Positions 1 to 8,381 are shown, counted from the stretch's first letter. The stretch: DNA of 12,741 nt from Aequorivita sp. (GCA_020435865.1 JAGQYZ010000186.1:1-12741), one strand, 5' to 3'. Program-made: numbers and translations. The notes: a model not told the origin generated them from the letters alone.

Positions 1-88
1 TAATTCAAAAACAATCTCTTTTCAAGATTTTTCTGTAATCTCCCCGTTTATTAGTATTTTGGATACCTCTTAAAATCAAAAAACAATT

Positions 89-1756
89 ATGTCCGATCTT
101 GAAATTGCAAAAAAAATAGAATTAAAACACATTACCACTATCGCTCAAAAGCTAGGCCTGCAGGCAGACGATATTGAAATGTACGGCAAGTATAAAGCCA
201 AACTTCCTCTTTCTAAAATTGATTTGAAAAAAGCAGCAAAGAGTAATCTAATCCTAGTCACTGCTATTTCCCCAACACCGGCTGGTGAAGGGAAAACCAC
301 CATGTCTATCGGCCTTTCCGAAGGATTGAATCAACTGGGCAAGAAAACAGTGGTCGTGCTCAGGGAACCCTCCCTTGGTCCCGTTTTTGGCATCAAAGGA
401 GGAGCAACCGGAGGGGGCTATTCACAGGTATTGCCCATGGAGGATATTAATCTGCATTTCACCGGCGATTTTTCTGCCATTGAAAAAGCAAATAATTTGC
501 TTTCCGCCGTAATCGACAATAATATTCAAAGTAGAACCAATTCCCTTGGTATCGACGCACGAACGGTTACGTGGAAACGTGTGATGGATATGAACGATCG
601 TTCCCTGCGCAATATTGTTATTGGGCTTGGAGGTACTACCTCGGGAGTGCCTAGAGAGACAGGTTTCGATATCACCGCCGCATCAGAGATTATGGCCATT
701 TTATGCCTGGCAAATGATATGGAAGACCTGAAAAAACGCTTGGGGGCTATCTTTATAGGCTATACTATGGATCGCAAACCAGTGTATGCAAGGGATTTAA
801 AAGTGGAAGGCGCCATGGCGGCCCTGCTCAAGGATGCAATCAAACCGAATTTGGTACAGACCATAGAAGGGAATCCGGCTATTATTCATGGTGGCCCCTT
901 TGCGAACATCGCACAAGGCACGAATTCTGTGATTGCAACCCGTATGGGAATGACTTTAGGCGATTATACCGTTACCGAAGCTGGTTTTGGAGCCGATCTG
1001 GGTGCCGAAAAATTTCTAGATATAAAGTGCCAAAGTGCTGGCCTTTCTCCAAAAGCAGTGGTGATTACTACGACAATTAGAGCACTGAAATATCACGGAG
1101 GAGCCGATTTAAAATCGTTGACCGAACCCAATGTGGATGCCTTGCTAAAAGGAATCCCCAATCTTGAAAAGCATTTGGAGAATGTGCGCCAATTCAATAT
1201 CATCCCTGTTATTGCCATTAATAAGTTCGTGACCGATAGCGATGAAGAAATTGCCGCTATTGAATCGTTCGCAAAAAAGAATAAGGTTCGGGTGGCACTG
1301 GCAGAAGTTTGGGCTAAAGGTGGAAAAGGAGCGCTAGATCTAGCGAGACAGGTTGTGGAGGTTGTAGAATCAGGAGAATCCAACTTTAAGCCCCTTTATA
1401 ACTGGGATATGGATATGATGGCAAAAATTGAAACCATAGCCACTAAAATATACGGTGCGAATAGAGTGGATTACAGTGCAGAAGCACGCAAAAACCTGAG
1501 GACTATAACGGCTTTAGGGCTAGATCATTTACCTGTTTGTATTGCAAAAACCCAAAAATCCTTGTCGGACGATCCAACGCTAATAGGCCGTCCACGAGAT
1601 TTCACCATTACCATTCGTGAGATTGAAATTGCAGCGGGAGCAGGCTTTGTAGTGCCAATTACAGGCGATATGATGCGTATGCCAGGCCTTCCTGCGCATC
1701 CTGCTTCAGAAAATATTAATATTGATAATGAAGGAAATATTACTGGGCTGTTTTAA
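89..1756 (+). CDS. fhs: Formate--tetrahydrofolate ligase
   Basis: Cytosolic enzyme that joins formate to tetrahydrofolate at the cost of ATP, giving 10-formyl-THF; the reaction is reversible and can make ATP when C1 units are oxidised. The protein is 555 residues, the normal full length of the family. Visible marks are the P-loop TPAGEGKTT at residues 63-71, the REPSLGPVFGIKGGATGGG block at about 92-110, the MEDINLHFTGD signature at 117-127, and a later TIRALKYHGG block. The C-terminus GDMMRMPGLPAHPASENI is also typical. The start is the first ATG after an A-rich leader, with no Shine-Dalgarno, as usual in Bacteroidota. It is followed by fdhD and the formate dehydrogenase genes on the same strand, so formate is clearly the shared metabolite. 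The 101-bp gap to fdhD holds its own promoter-like element, so co-transcription is possible but not certain. No internal damage is seen. Confidence 0.97.
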   Translation: MSDLEIAKKIELKHITTIAQKLGLQADDIEMYGKYKAKLPLSKIDLKKAAKSNLILVTAISPTPAGEGKTTMSIGLSEGLNQLGKKTVVVLREPSLGPVFGIKGGATGGGYSQVLPMEDINLHFTGDFSAIEKANNLLSAVIDNNIQSRTNSLGIDARTVTWKRVMDMNDRSLRNIVIGLGGTTSGVPRETGFDITAASEIMAILCLANDMEDLKKRLGAIFIGYTMDRKPVYARDLKVEGAMAALLKDAIKPNLVQTIEGNPAIIHGGPFANIAQGTNSVIATRMGMTLGDYTVTEAGFGADLGAEKFLDIKCQSAGLSPKAVVITTTIRALKYHGGADLKSLTEPNVDALLKGIPNLEKHLENVRQFNIIPVIAINKFVTDSDEEIAAIESFAKKNKVRVALAEVWAKGGKGALDLARQVVEVVESGESNFKPLYNWDMDMMAKIETIATKIYGANRVDYSAEARKNLRTITALGLDHLPVCIAKTQKSLSDDPTLIGRPRDFTITIREIEIAAGAGFVVPITGDMMRMPGLPAHPASENINIDNEGNITGLF

Positions 1757-1775
1757 ACGGAAGTCTAACAAGCCC

Positions 1776-1839
1776 ATGCTATCGATGCGTATTTTAACAC
1801 TAGCATCCGTTATTTTCCATTAAATTTGGGTAACGCATC
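1776..1839 (+). repeat. Nested inverted repeats between fhs and fdhD
   Basis: Several short dyads are packed here. ATGCTA (1776-1781) is complementary to TAGCAT (1801-1806). GATGCGT (1784-1790) is complementary to ACGCATC (1833-1839), and its first five bases can instead pair with GCATC at 1803-1807. An outer pair is AACGGA (1756-1761) with TCCGTT (1806-1811). The pairings exclude one another in part. None is followed by a clean T-run, so this is not a convincing terminator for fhs. The GATGCGT/ACGCATC arms bracket the candidate fdhD promoter, so an operator is another reading. Confidence 0.4.
1821..1828 (+). promoter_or_regulatory. Candidate -7 element for fdhD
   Basis: TAAATTTG matches the Bacteroidota -7 consensus TAnnTTTG exactly and lies 29 bp upstream of the fdhD start codon, a fitting distance. 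No convincing -33 TTG is seen at the usual spacing. It sits inside a set of inverted repeats (see the dyad entry). An AGGA at 1845-1848 precedes the fdhD start by nine bases and may act as a weak Shine-Dalgarno. Confidence 0.5.
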
Positions 1840-1857
1840 TGTTTAGGAATAAAAAAT

Positions 1858-2682
1858 ATGGCAACCAGAAAATATGAAGGCAGTAAATTTGAAATGGAAG
1901 CTTCACAAAAAATTGTGGATTGGCTTACCGTTGAAGAAGCACTTCAGATAGATATTAATGATGCCCCTTTTACTGTTTCTATGCGAACACCCGGAGAGGA
2001 TGTAAGTCTGGTGCGTGGGTTATTGCATGCGGAAGGAATTATAAACGATGTGAATTTTATTCCCGATATTGCTTTGAAAAAGGAGAATGAAGAAGGTGTC
2101 GTAACCGTTGTTAATGTTACAATTCCGAAGAAAAAATTGGGAGATGGCTATTCCAATAGTCGTAGCCTTTTGTCGGTCTCTTCTTGCGGAATCTGTGGGA
2201 AAACAGCACTGGAAGATCTTGCATTTGCTGGAAGCCCTATAGCTGACGATCAAAAGATTGATATCGCGTTAATACATCGGTTATTTGAAAAAATGAACAC
2301 GTTTCAGTCAGACTTTAAATTGTCTGGGGGAACTCATGCGGCGGCGGCCTTTACCATAGACGGTAAGTTGTTGTGTGCTATGGAAGATATAGGAAGACAC
2401 AATGCAGTAGATAAGGTAATAGGGAAATTAATTACTTCAAAAAAGCTGCATGAAGCAAAGATAATTACCGTTAGCGGTAGGATTTCCTATGAAATAGTGA
2501 TTAAATGTTTTAAGGCAAGCATTCCATTTTTAGCGGCCGTTTCAGCACCATCATCCCTAGCGGTAGATTACGCAAAGGAATTAGGGATTAGCTTGTTTGG
2601 TTTTTGCAGAGGGGAAAGGGCAACCTGTTACTCCAATGTTCATCGCACGAAATTAAAGAAACAAAATAGTAAAGTCAGTTAA
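1858..2682 (+). CDS. fdhD: Formate dehydrogenase accessory sulfurtransferase FdhD
   Basis: FdhD carries sulfur from a cysteine desulfurase to the bis-MGD cofactor and so gives formate dehydrogenase its essential sulfido ligand; it acts in the cytosol. The protein is 274 residues, normal for the family. The sulfur-carrying CxxC motif is C110-G-I-C113 in SSCGICGK. Other conserved blocks are RTPGEDVSLVRGLLHAEG (43-60), GGTHAAAAF (157-165) and EDIGRHNAVDKVIG (176-189), followed by SGRISYEIV at 206-214. The stop lies only 4 bp before the start of the flavin subunit gene, so the two are surely one operon. The order fdhD-beta-alpha puts the maturation factor first. The gene ends in a basic tail (residues 261-274). 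Confidence 0.96.
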   Translation: MATRKYEGSKFEMEASQKIVDWLTVEEALQIDINDAPFTVSMRTPGEDVSLVRGLLHAEGIINDVNFIPDIALKKENEEGVVTVVNVTIPKKKLGDGYSNSRSLLSVSSCGICGKTALEDLAFAGSPIADDQKIDIALIHRLFEKMNTFQSDFKLSGGTHAAAAFTIDGKLLCAMEDIGRHNAVDKVIGKLITSKKLHEAKIITVSGRISYEIVIKCFKASIPFLAAVSAPSSLAVDYAKELGISLFGFCRGERATCYSNVHRTKLKKQNSKVS

Positions 2683-2686
2683 TGAT

Positions 2687-4339
2687 ATGTCTGATAATTT
2701 AAGTGAGCTACTAGGTAGAAAAAAAGTAGATGAAAGTCTTTTTAGTAAGTTAGTAGAACTGGCAAAACCCATGGGATCTCCTAGTGAGGAGGCGCTGGCG
2801 AAATTGGCCGACGAATTCCTTATAGGGAAAGCAAATACCTACGGAACGGCAAGCTTTTACGATTTTCTTAAACCCGAAAATAAAGGCAAGGAAGTGTATG
2901 TGTGTAACGGAACTGCCTGCGTTTGTGCAGGAACACAAGAGAGCGTGCTAGAAAGCCTTGAAACAAAATTTCAAAAAGATCAGATAGGCCATATGACTTG
3001 CCTAGGCAGGTGTCATGAAAATAGCGCCTTCCATTATAAAGGGAAAAACTATTCAGGATATGCCATCAGAAAGTTGGATAAAATTCTGGAGGCCAAAGAA
3101 CCTTTGAATTCTGACTTCTATACGGTAAAAGCTTCTGGAGCGGCTATCTTAACGACCCCATTTACTGAAATTGGGCAATATTACTCCCCTTTTAAGGAAG
3201 CATTAAAAAAAGATTCGGCAACGGTTTTAGAGGAAATCAAACTGTCAAATCTTCGAGGTCGTGGGGGTGCAGGTTTTCCTATGGGAACAAAACTGGAGTT
3301 TTGCAGAAATGCGAAGAATGACACCAAATTTATCATCTGCAATGCCGATGAAGGCGATCCAGGTGCCTATTCCGATCGCTATTTGTTGGAAGAACGACCA
3401 CATTCGGTTTTGTTTGGAATGCTCATCGCAGGATATGTAGCCCATGCCAATTATGGAATTGTGTACATACGCGCAGAATATCCCGAGGCCGTAAAAATTG
3501 TTCAGGATGCCATTGATGCGCTTCGTGATGTAGGCTTGGTTGGTAAAAATATTGAAGGCAGTGGTTTCAGTTTCGATTTTAAAATTATACAGGCACAAGG
3601 ATCTTATATCTGTGGTGAAGAAACAGCACTTATCAATTCTATTGAAGGACAGCGCCCCGAAGTTCGCGTCAGGCCTCCTTTTCCCGCTCAAAAAGGGCTA
3701 TTCAATAAACCGACCACAGTTAATAATGTTGAAACACTTGCCGCATTGCATTTTATAATCGAAAAGGGCGGAAAAGCGTGGAAAAATATTGGTACAGAAA
3801 GATCCTCTGGAACCAAACTGGTTTGCTTGGATAGTTTTTTCAATAATCCAGGAGTTTATGAGGTAGAAATGGGAACTCCACTTGCTAAAGTGGTCTATGA
3901 ATTAGGTGGTGGATTTAAATCGGATGTAAAAGCGCTTCAAATTGGAGGGCCTTTAGGCGGATTGGTGCCGATTGCCAAAATTGAGGAACTGACCTTGGAT
4001 TTTGAATCTTTTTCAACCGCTGGATTTTTATTGGGACATGCATCGGTGGTTTGTGTTCCCAAGTCATTTCCTATCTTGAAATTTATTGAACACCTTTTTG
4101 ATTTTGCAGCCTATGAAAGTTGCGGGAAATGCTTTCCGTGTAGGCTCGGAACAAAACGCGGACAAGAACTAACTGAAAAAGCATTGCAGTCTGATTATAA
4201 GATTGATCACAAACTGTTTACAGATCTATTAACTACTTTGGAAAAAGGTTCACTTTGCGCCCATGGGGGAGGAATTCCCCTTCCAGTGCGCAATGCGTTG
4301 CACTATTTTGATGATGAACTAAAACCTTATTTCAACTAA
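2687..4339 (+). CDS. NAD+-dependent formate dehydrogenase beta subunit (NuoE-NuoF fusion)
   Basis: Diaphorase subunit that passes electrons from the catalytic subunit through iron-sulfur centres and FMN to NAD+. The 550-residue protein joins two domains that are separate in complex I. Residues about 1-130 are a NuoE-like thioredoxin fold with candidate [2Fe-2S] ligands C73, C78, C105 and C109. Residues about 150-550 are NuoF-like: the glycine-rich GRGGAGFPMGTK (191-202) for FMN/NAD, NADEGDPGAYSDRYLLEERPH (219-239), GSYICGEETALINSIEG (305-321), and the [4Fe-4S] ligands C479, C482, C485 and C524. This fusion is known from the beta subunit of Methylobacterium FDH1 (similar size), and less so from FdsB/FdsG, which are two proteins. 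The NuoE part is short and its cysteine pairs are 26 residues apart rather than about 35. The gene is 4 bp after fdhD and 10 bp before the alpha subunit. A complex I origin is unlikely, since no other nuo genes are present. Confidence 0.93.
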   Translation: MSDNLSELLGRKKVDESLFSKLVELAKPMGSPSEEALAKLADEFLIGKANTYGTASFYDFLKPENKGKEVYVCNGTACVCAGTQESVLESLETKFQKDQIGHMTCLGRCHENSAFHYKGKNYSGYAIRKLDKILEAKEPLNSDFYTVKASGAAILTTPFTEIGQYYSPFKEALKKDSATVLEEIKLSNLRGRGGAGFPMGTKLEFCRNAKNDTKFIICNADEGDPGAYSDRYLLEERPHSVLFGMLIAGYVAHANYGIVYIRAEYPEAVKIVQDAIDALRDVGLVGKNIEGSGFSFDFKIIQAQGSYICGEETALINSIEGQRPEVRVRPPFPAQKGLFNKPTTVNNVETLAALHFIIEKGGKAWKNIGTERSSGTKLVCLDSFFNNPGVYEVEMGTPLAKVVYELGGGFKSDVKALQIGGPLGGLVPIAKIEELTLDFESFSTAGFLLGHASVVCVPKSFPILKFIEHLFDFAAYESCGKCFPCRLGTKRGQELTEKALQSDYKIDHKLFTDLLTTLEKGSLCAHGGGIPLPVRNALHYFDDELKPYFN

Positions 4340-4349
4340 TACTTTACCT

Positions 4350-7085
4350 ATGAATACGGCCTATATAGATAACGACCCTTTTGAAATAGTTGAAGGAGAA
4401 ACCATGTTAGCTTTCATCAGACGCTATAAATCGAAAAAATTGGTACCCACCCTATGTGATGCTCCTAATCTTGACCCCTTTGGGTCTTGCAGGGTATGCA
4501 GCGTTGAGGTGGCCACGGAAAAATCTGGAAAATCACGAACAGTAGCATCCTGCCATACACCAGTAGCGGCCGGACAATATATTTATACAAGTTCAGAAGC
4601 CATTAAAACCCTGAGGAAGAATATCATTGAATTAGTCTTGACAGACCATCCCTTAGATTGCCTTACTTGCGAAGTAAATGGCAATTGTGAATTACAAACC
4701 GTGGCTGCAGAGGTTGGTATTCGTGAGGTTCGCTATCCAAAAGGAGCCAACCATCTCTACAAAAGTAAAGACTTAAGTCATCCGTATATGACTTCCGATT
4801 TATCGAAATGCATTAACTGCTATCGCTGTGTTAGGGCGTGTGACGAAGTACAAGGGGAATTCATCTTGAGTATGGCAGGAAGAGGGTTCGATTCGCATAT
4901 AATCAAAGGTTTGGATAATTCATTTATGGATTCAGATTGTGTAAGTTGTGGCGCTTGTTCACAAGCTTGCCCAACATCAGCCATTTCGGATATTTTCCAA
5001 TCTAAAGCGCTCAAAACTGCTGAAACCACAAGAACCATTTGCACGTATTGTGGTGTTGGTTGTAACCTAGAAGTAGCTACTAGTAATGGAGAGATACTTA
5101 GTATTCAAGCTCCTTATGATGCCGAAGTAAATCAGGGCCACACATGTATTAAAGGGCGGTTTGCTTTCAAATTCTATAATCATCAGGATCGATTGAATTC
5201 CCCGATGATAAAACGAAACGGGAATTTTGAAAAAGTAAGTTGGGATGAGGTGTATGAGTATATTGCCTCCAAGTTAACTGGATATAAAGAAGAATTTGGA
5301 TCCGATTCCATTGCGGGAATCTCTTCGGCGCGTTGTACGAACGAAGAAAATTATTTGATGCAGAAATTTATAAGAGCCGTTATTGGTACTAATAATATTG
5401 ATGGCTGTGCACGTGTATGCCATTCACCAACAGCCTTGGGAATGCAACGCACATTTGGTACGGGAGCAGCTACCAATTCTATTGACGATCTCAAGGATAC
5501 AAACTGTATTATGGTTATAGGGGCAAACCCAACAGATGCACATCCAGTGACAGGCGCCAAGTTAAAACAATTTGCAATGAAATCTGGAAATATCTCCATA
5601 GTCATTGACCCAAGACGTACCGAACTCGCTCGTTATTCGACCCATCACATTCCTTTAAGACCAGGAACTAATGTTGCGGTGCTTAATATGATGATGTATT
5701 ATATCATTTCTGAAGGCTTGGCAGATACGAACTTCATAGAATTACGAACCGAAGGTTATGAAGATTTCAAAAAAGAAATTCTGAGTATCGATTTGGACCA
5801 TTTAGAGTCTGTTTGTGGAGTTGATAGATTGGTTGTAAAAGAAGCGGCTATTGCTTATGCGACAGCTCCTAACGCTATGTCATTCCACGGCTTGGGTGTT
5901 ACCGAACACTCGCAGGGAACTTTTACAGTAATGCAAATCGCAGACCTTGCTTTGTTGACAGGGAATATTGGAAGAAGAGGGGTTGGCGTCAATCCATTGA
6001 GAGGGCAGAATAATGTGCAGGGTAGTGCCGATATGGGAGTACAACCCCATCAAGGAGCAGGATATTTGGATGTTACCAATGACAGTGTAAATAAAAAATA
6101 CAATGAATTTTATGGTGTCAATGTTCCTAAAATGATTGGCTATAAAATTCCTGAAATGTTCGATGCAGCACTGCAAGGAAAATTAAAAGCACTATGGGTA
6201 ATTGGAGAGGATATTGTACAAACTGATCCTAATACGCAAAAAGTAATTAAAGCCCTCAAAAACACAGACTTGGTTATCGTGCAAGAGCTGTTTATGACAG
6301 AGACTGCAAAATATGCTGATGTTATTTTGCCTGGAGCATCCTTTCTTGAAAAAAGTGGAACATTTACCAATGGAGAACGCAGAGTACAAGCCGTTAGGAA
6401 GGTTGTTGAACCTATAGCAGGAGCTAAACCTGATGGGCAAATTATCGTGGAAATTATGAATAAAATGGGCTATCCACAACCTCCCTATACCCCAGAAGGG
6501 ATGCTAGAAGAAATTTCCCAAATTGTACCTTTCTTTGAAGGAATTACTTGGGATCGATTGGGTAAAAATGGCCTGCAATGGCCCGTTGCAAAAGATGGAA
6601 CTGACACAAAAATTCTTCATAAAACTGACTTTAAAAGAGGAAAAGGAGCCTTTGAATTTAATCCATGGGAAGAAACAAAAGAATTGGTTTCGCACGCCAA
6701 GGAGTATCCGTACATCCTAACCACAAACAGAGAATTGGAACATTACAACTGCGGGGCGATGACGAGAAGAACCGCTAATGAAAAATTGTTGACCGATGAT
6801 TATTTGATGATTAATCCTGAAGATGCTTTAGATAATTTTATTGCCGAAGGCGATTATGTATGTCTTGAATCCCCTAGAGGTAAGGTAGATGTTAGGGCGC
6901 GAATCACAGATGAAGTAAAGAAAGGAGTGCTAAGTACAACCTTCCATTTCCCTGAAATTATGATAAATAACCTCACAGGTGATGTACACGATTCTGAAGC
7001 GATGTGCCCAGAATATAAAGTGGTCGCCGTTCGCATCAGAAAGAGTAAGGGCAAGTACAAACCACAACTGGTTCATGATAAGTAG
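4350..7085 (+). CDS. Formate dehydrogenase alpha subunit, Mo/W-bisMGD, cysteine type
   Basis: Catalytic subunit that oxidises formate to CO2 (reversibly in related enzymes). The 911-residue chain begins with a NuoG-like region: [2Fe-2S] ligands C36, C47, C50, C68; His-ligated [4Fe-4S] H100, C104, C107, C113; and two ferredoxin clusters at C154/C157/C160/C164 and C197/C200/C203/C207. The molybdopterin domain starts with the [4Fe-4S] motif C231-x2-C234-x3-C238 and C266. The active site is RVCHSPT: C357 is the metal ligand and H358 the partner; R551 in NPLRGQNNVQG matches the substrate arginine of the family. C357 is coded by TGC (5418-5420), so this is not a selenoprotein. The C-terminal dinucleotide-binding domain is at about 785-900. 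There is no Tat signal, so the enzyme is cytosolic, as expected for an NAD+-linked form. Metal choice (Mo or W) cannot be read from the sequence. Its stop codon directly abuts that of moaA. Confidence 0.95.
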   Translation: MNTAYIDNDPFEIVEGETMLAFIRRYKSKKLVPTLCDAPNLDPFGSCRVCSVEVATEKSGKSRTVASCHTPVAAGQYIYTSSEAIKTLRKNIIELVLTDHPLDCLTCEVNGNCELQTVAAEVGIREVRYPKGANHLYKSKDLSHPYMTSDLSKCINCYRCVRACDEVQGEFILSMAGRGFDSHIIKGLDNSFMDSDCVSCGACSQACPTSAISDIFQSKALKTAETTRTICTYCGVGCNLEVATSNGEILSIQAPYDAEVNQGHTCIKGRFAFKFYNHQDRLNSPMIKRNGNFEKVSWDEVYEYIASKLTGYKEEFGSDSIAGISSARCTNEENYLMQKFIRAVIGTNNIDGCARVCHSPTALGMQRTFGTGAATNSIDDLKDTNCIMVIGANPTDAHPVTGAKLKQFAMKSGNISIVIDPRRTELARYSTHHIPLRPGTNVAVLNMMMYYIISEGLADTNFIELRTEGYEDFKKEILSIDLDHLESVCGVDRLVVKEAAIAYATAPNAMSFHGLGVTEHSQGTFTVMQIADLALLTGNIGRRGVGVNPLRGQNNVQGSADMGVQPHQGAGYLDVTNDSVNKKYNEFYGVNVPKMIGYKIPEMFDAALQGKLKALWVIGEDIVQTDPNTQKVIKALKNTDLVIVQELFMTETAKYADVILPGASFLEKSGTFTNGERRVQAVRKVVEPIAGAKPDGQIIVEIMNKMGYPQPPYTPEGMLEEISQIVPFFEGITWDRLGKNGLQWPVAKDGTDTKILHKTDFKRGKGAFEFNPWEETKELVSHAKEYPYILTTNRELEHYNCGAMTRRTANEKLLTDDYLMINPEDALDNFIAEGDYVCLESPRGKVDVRARITDEVKKGVLSTTFHFPEIMINNLTGDVHDSEAMCPEYKVVAVRIRKSKGKYKPQLVHDK

Positions 7086-8093
7086 TTAGCCGCCAATAGT
7101 AATCATACTTCTGTTTTGAGTATGTAGCTTTGGCTCCTCCAGTTTTTCACGGGTGTCCATACCACCACGTACAGCAAATTTTGCTTGGACAGCTTTTTGG
7201 ATAATTTCCTCAATGGGATTTCCCTCTCGTAAAGCAGTGAGAAGATCCGATTCAGTAGCGGAGAATAAGCAATTCTTCAATCTTCCATTTGCAGTTAAAC
7301 GCAATCTATTGCAGGAATCGCAAAAGGGGTTTGTAACACTACTTATAACGGCAAAGCTACCTTTATGGCCCGATATTTTATAGTTTTTTGATGTGTCGTT
7401 CGCAGCGTCTTGAAGGCGAATAATTTTTTCTTCGGAATATACAGTTTGAACACTATTCATAATTTCTGTATAGGAAACCAGTTTGTCCCTATTCCATTTA
7501 TTTCCGTCAAAAGGCATAAACTCTATAAATCGTACCGTGATGGGTAGCTGTTCGGTAAGTTTAATAAAATCGATGATTTCATAGTCGTTTACTCCCTTCA
7601 TAACAACCATGTTTACTTTTACTTTAAACTCTTCCTTCACCAAAAGATGAATATTTTTATAAACTTTTTCAAAATCATCACGAAGTGTAATTTGTTTAAA
7701 CCTTTCCCTGTTCAAAGAATCCAAACTTACATTAAGACTCGCTACTCCATATTGCTTTAGGAAATCAATATGTTTGTCAATAATAACAGCATTGGTTGTT
7801 AGTGAAAGTGTTATTGGCAAAGATGATAATTTTTGAAGGATAACAGGGAAATCTTTTCTTATTAAAGGTTCTCCTCCTGTTAGTCGGATTTTGCTAACCC
7901 CATGTTTTACAAATAACTGCGCTATTGTAAAGATTTCCTCATAGGTCATTAAATGACTTTTTGGGGAAAGCGCAACACCTTGTTCGGGCATACAGTAGGT
8001 ACATCTTAAATTGCACCGTTCAATTAGGGAAATACGCAAATAGGTGTGCGTTCTTCCAAGGGTATCTTTTAAAATAGAGGTCTCTTTTTTCAT
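7086..8093 (-). CDS. moaA: GTP 3',8-cyclase MoaA
   Basis: Radical SAM enzyme that turns GTP into 3',8-cyclo-GTP, the first step of molybdenum cofactor synthesis. The 335 residues are full length. The N-terminal radical SAM cluster is C27-x3-C31-x2-C34 (CNLRCTYC), with GGEP at 73-76. The C-terminal second cluster, which binds GTP, is C258-x2-C261-x13-C275. The chain ends in the double glycine (GG, 334-335) that MoaA needs for activity. The start is fixed by an in-frame TGA immediately upstream of the ATG. It is the only cofactor-synthesis gene here (no moaC, moaE, moeA or mobA), and its placement beside a Mo/W enzyme gives the reason for its presence. It runs towards the alpha subunit gene with no bases between the stops. 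Confidence 0.96.
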   Translation of the reverse strand: MKKETSILKDTLGRTHTYLRISLIERCNLRCTYCMPEQGVALSPKSHLMTYEEIFTIAQLFVKHGVSKIRLTGGEPLIRKDFPVILQKLSSLPITLSLTTNAVIIDKHIDFLKQYGVASLNVSLDSLNRERFKQITLRDDFEKVYKNIHLLVKEEFKVKVNMVVMKGVNDYEIIDFIKLTEQLPITVRFIEFMPFDGNKWNRDKLVSYTEIMNSVQTVYSEEKIIRLQDAANDTSKNYKISGHKGSFAVISSVTNPFCDSCNRLRLTANGRLKNCLFSATESDLLTALREGNPIEEIIQKAVQAKFAVRGGMDTREKLEEPKLHTQNRSMITIGG

Positions 8094-8122
8094 TCAGAGT
8101 GTCTTATTCCTTTTAAATATTT

Positions 8123-8130
8123 TAAATATA
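8123..8130 (-). promoter_or_regulatory. Candidate -7 element for moaA
   Basis: Read on the minus strand this is TATATTTA, seven of eight matches to TAnnTTTG, 29 bp before the moaA start. It lies inside an imperfect palindrome at 8119-8143 region bounded by CCTT and AAGG arms (8119-8122 and 8130-8133). No clear -33 box is seen. Confidence 0.35.
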
Positions 8131-8133
8131 AGG

Positions 8134-8355
8134 AGAATTGAAGGAAAACAGTGAAAATAGTTTGGGTTTCGTTTTTGTTTTTTGGGCGGTGTTTGGAAAA
8201 AGCCATTATAATTCTTTTCTGAACGAAATTTAATTAAAAGACTTAATTTTTTTCAAAATCCAACAGCAAAAAACCTGAAATATTTAGTTAAAGAGTTAAT
8301 CTTTATAAAGTTTTCACATTCAACTAAAATTATTTTTTTTCAAAGAGGCTTTTAT
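8134..8355. other. AT-rich divergent intergenic stretch
   Basis: The 288-bp space between the divergent moaA and nitroreductase genes has no plausible gene on either strand. It is rich in A and T runs. The only structure seen is an inverted repeat, TTTAGTT (8283-8289) with AACTAAA (8322-8328), 32 bases apart. A poor -7 match, TATCTTCA (8356-8363), lies 18 bp before the nitroreductase start. Confidence 0.5.
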
Positions 8356-8381
8356 TATCTTCACGTTCCAATTTAAAAGAA

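Noticed and set aside
40..62. Promoter of fhs around TAGTATTTTG
   Set aside because: The spacing does not fit TAnnTTTG (closest frames miss two bases or one key base) and no -33 box is seen; too weak to list.
3245..3691. 148-residue reading frame on the minus strand inside the FDH beta gene
   Set aside because: It lies wholly within a strongly conserved NuoF coding region, shows no recognisable domain and has a composition typical of an antisense shadow.
5400..5430. Possible selenocysteine formate dehydrogenase
   Set aside because: The active-site position in RVCHSPT is coded by TGC at 5418-5420, an ordinary cysteine, and there is no in-frame TGA.
4350..7085. NuoG subunit of complex I or an assimilatory nitrate reductase
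   Set aside because: The NuoG-like part covers only the first 220 or so residues; the rest has the full FDH active site (C357, H358, R551), and fdhD and fhs are adjacent. No other nuo or nas genes are present.
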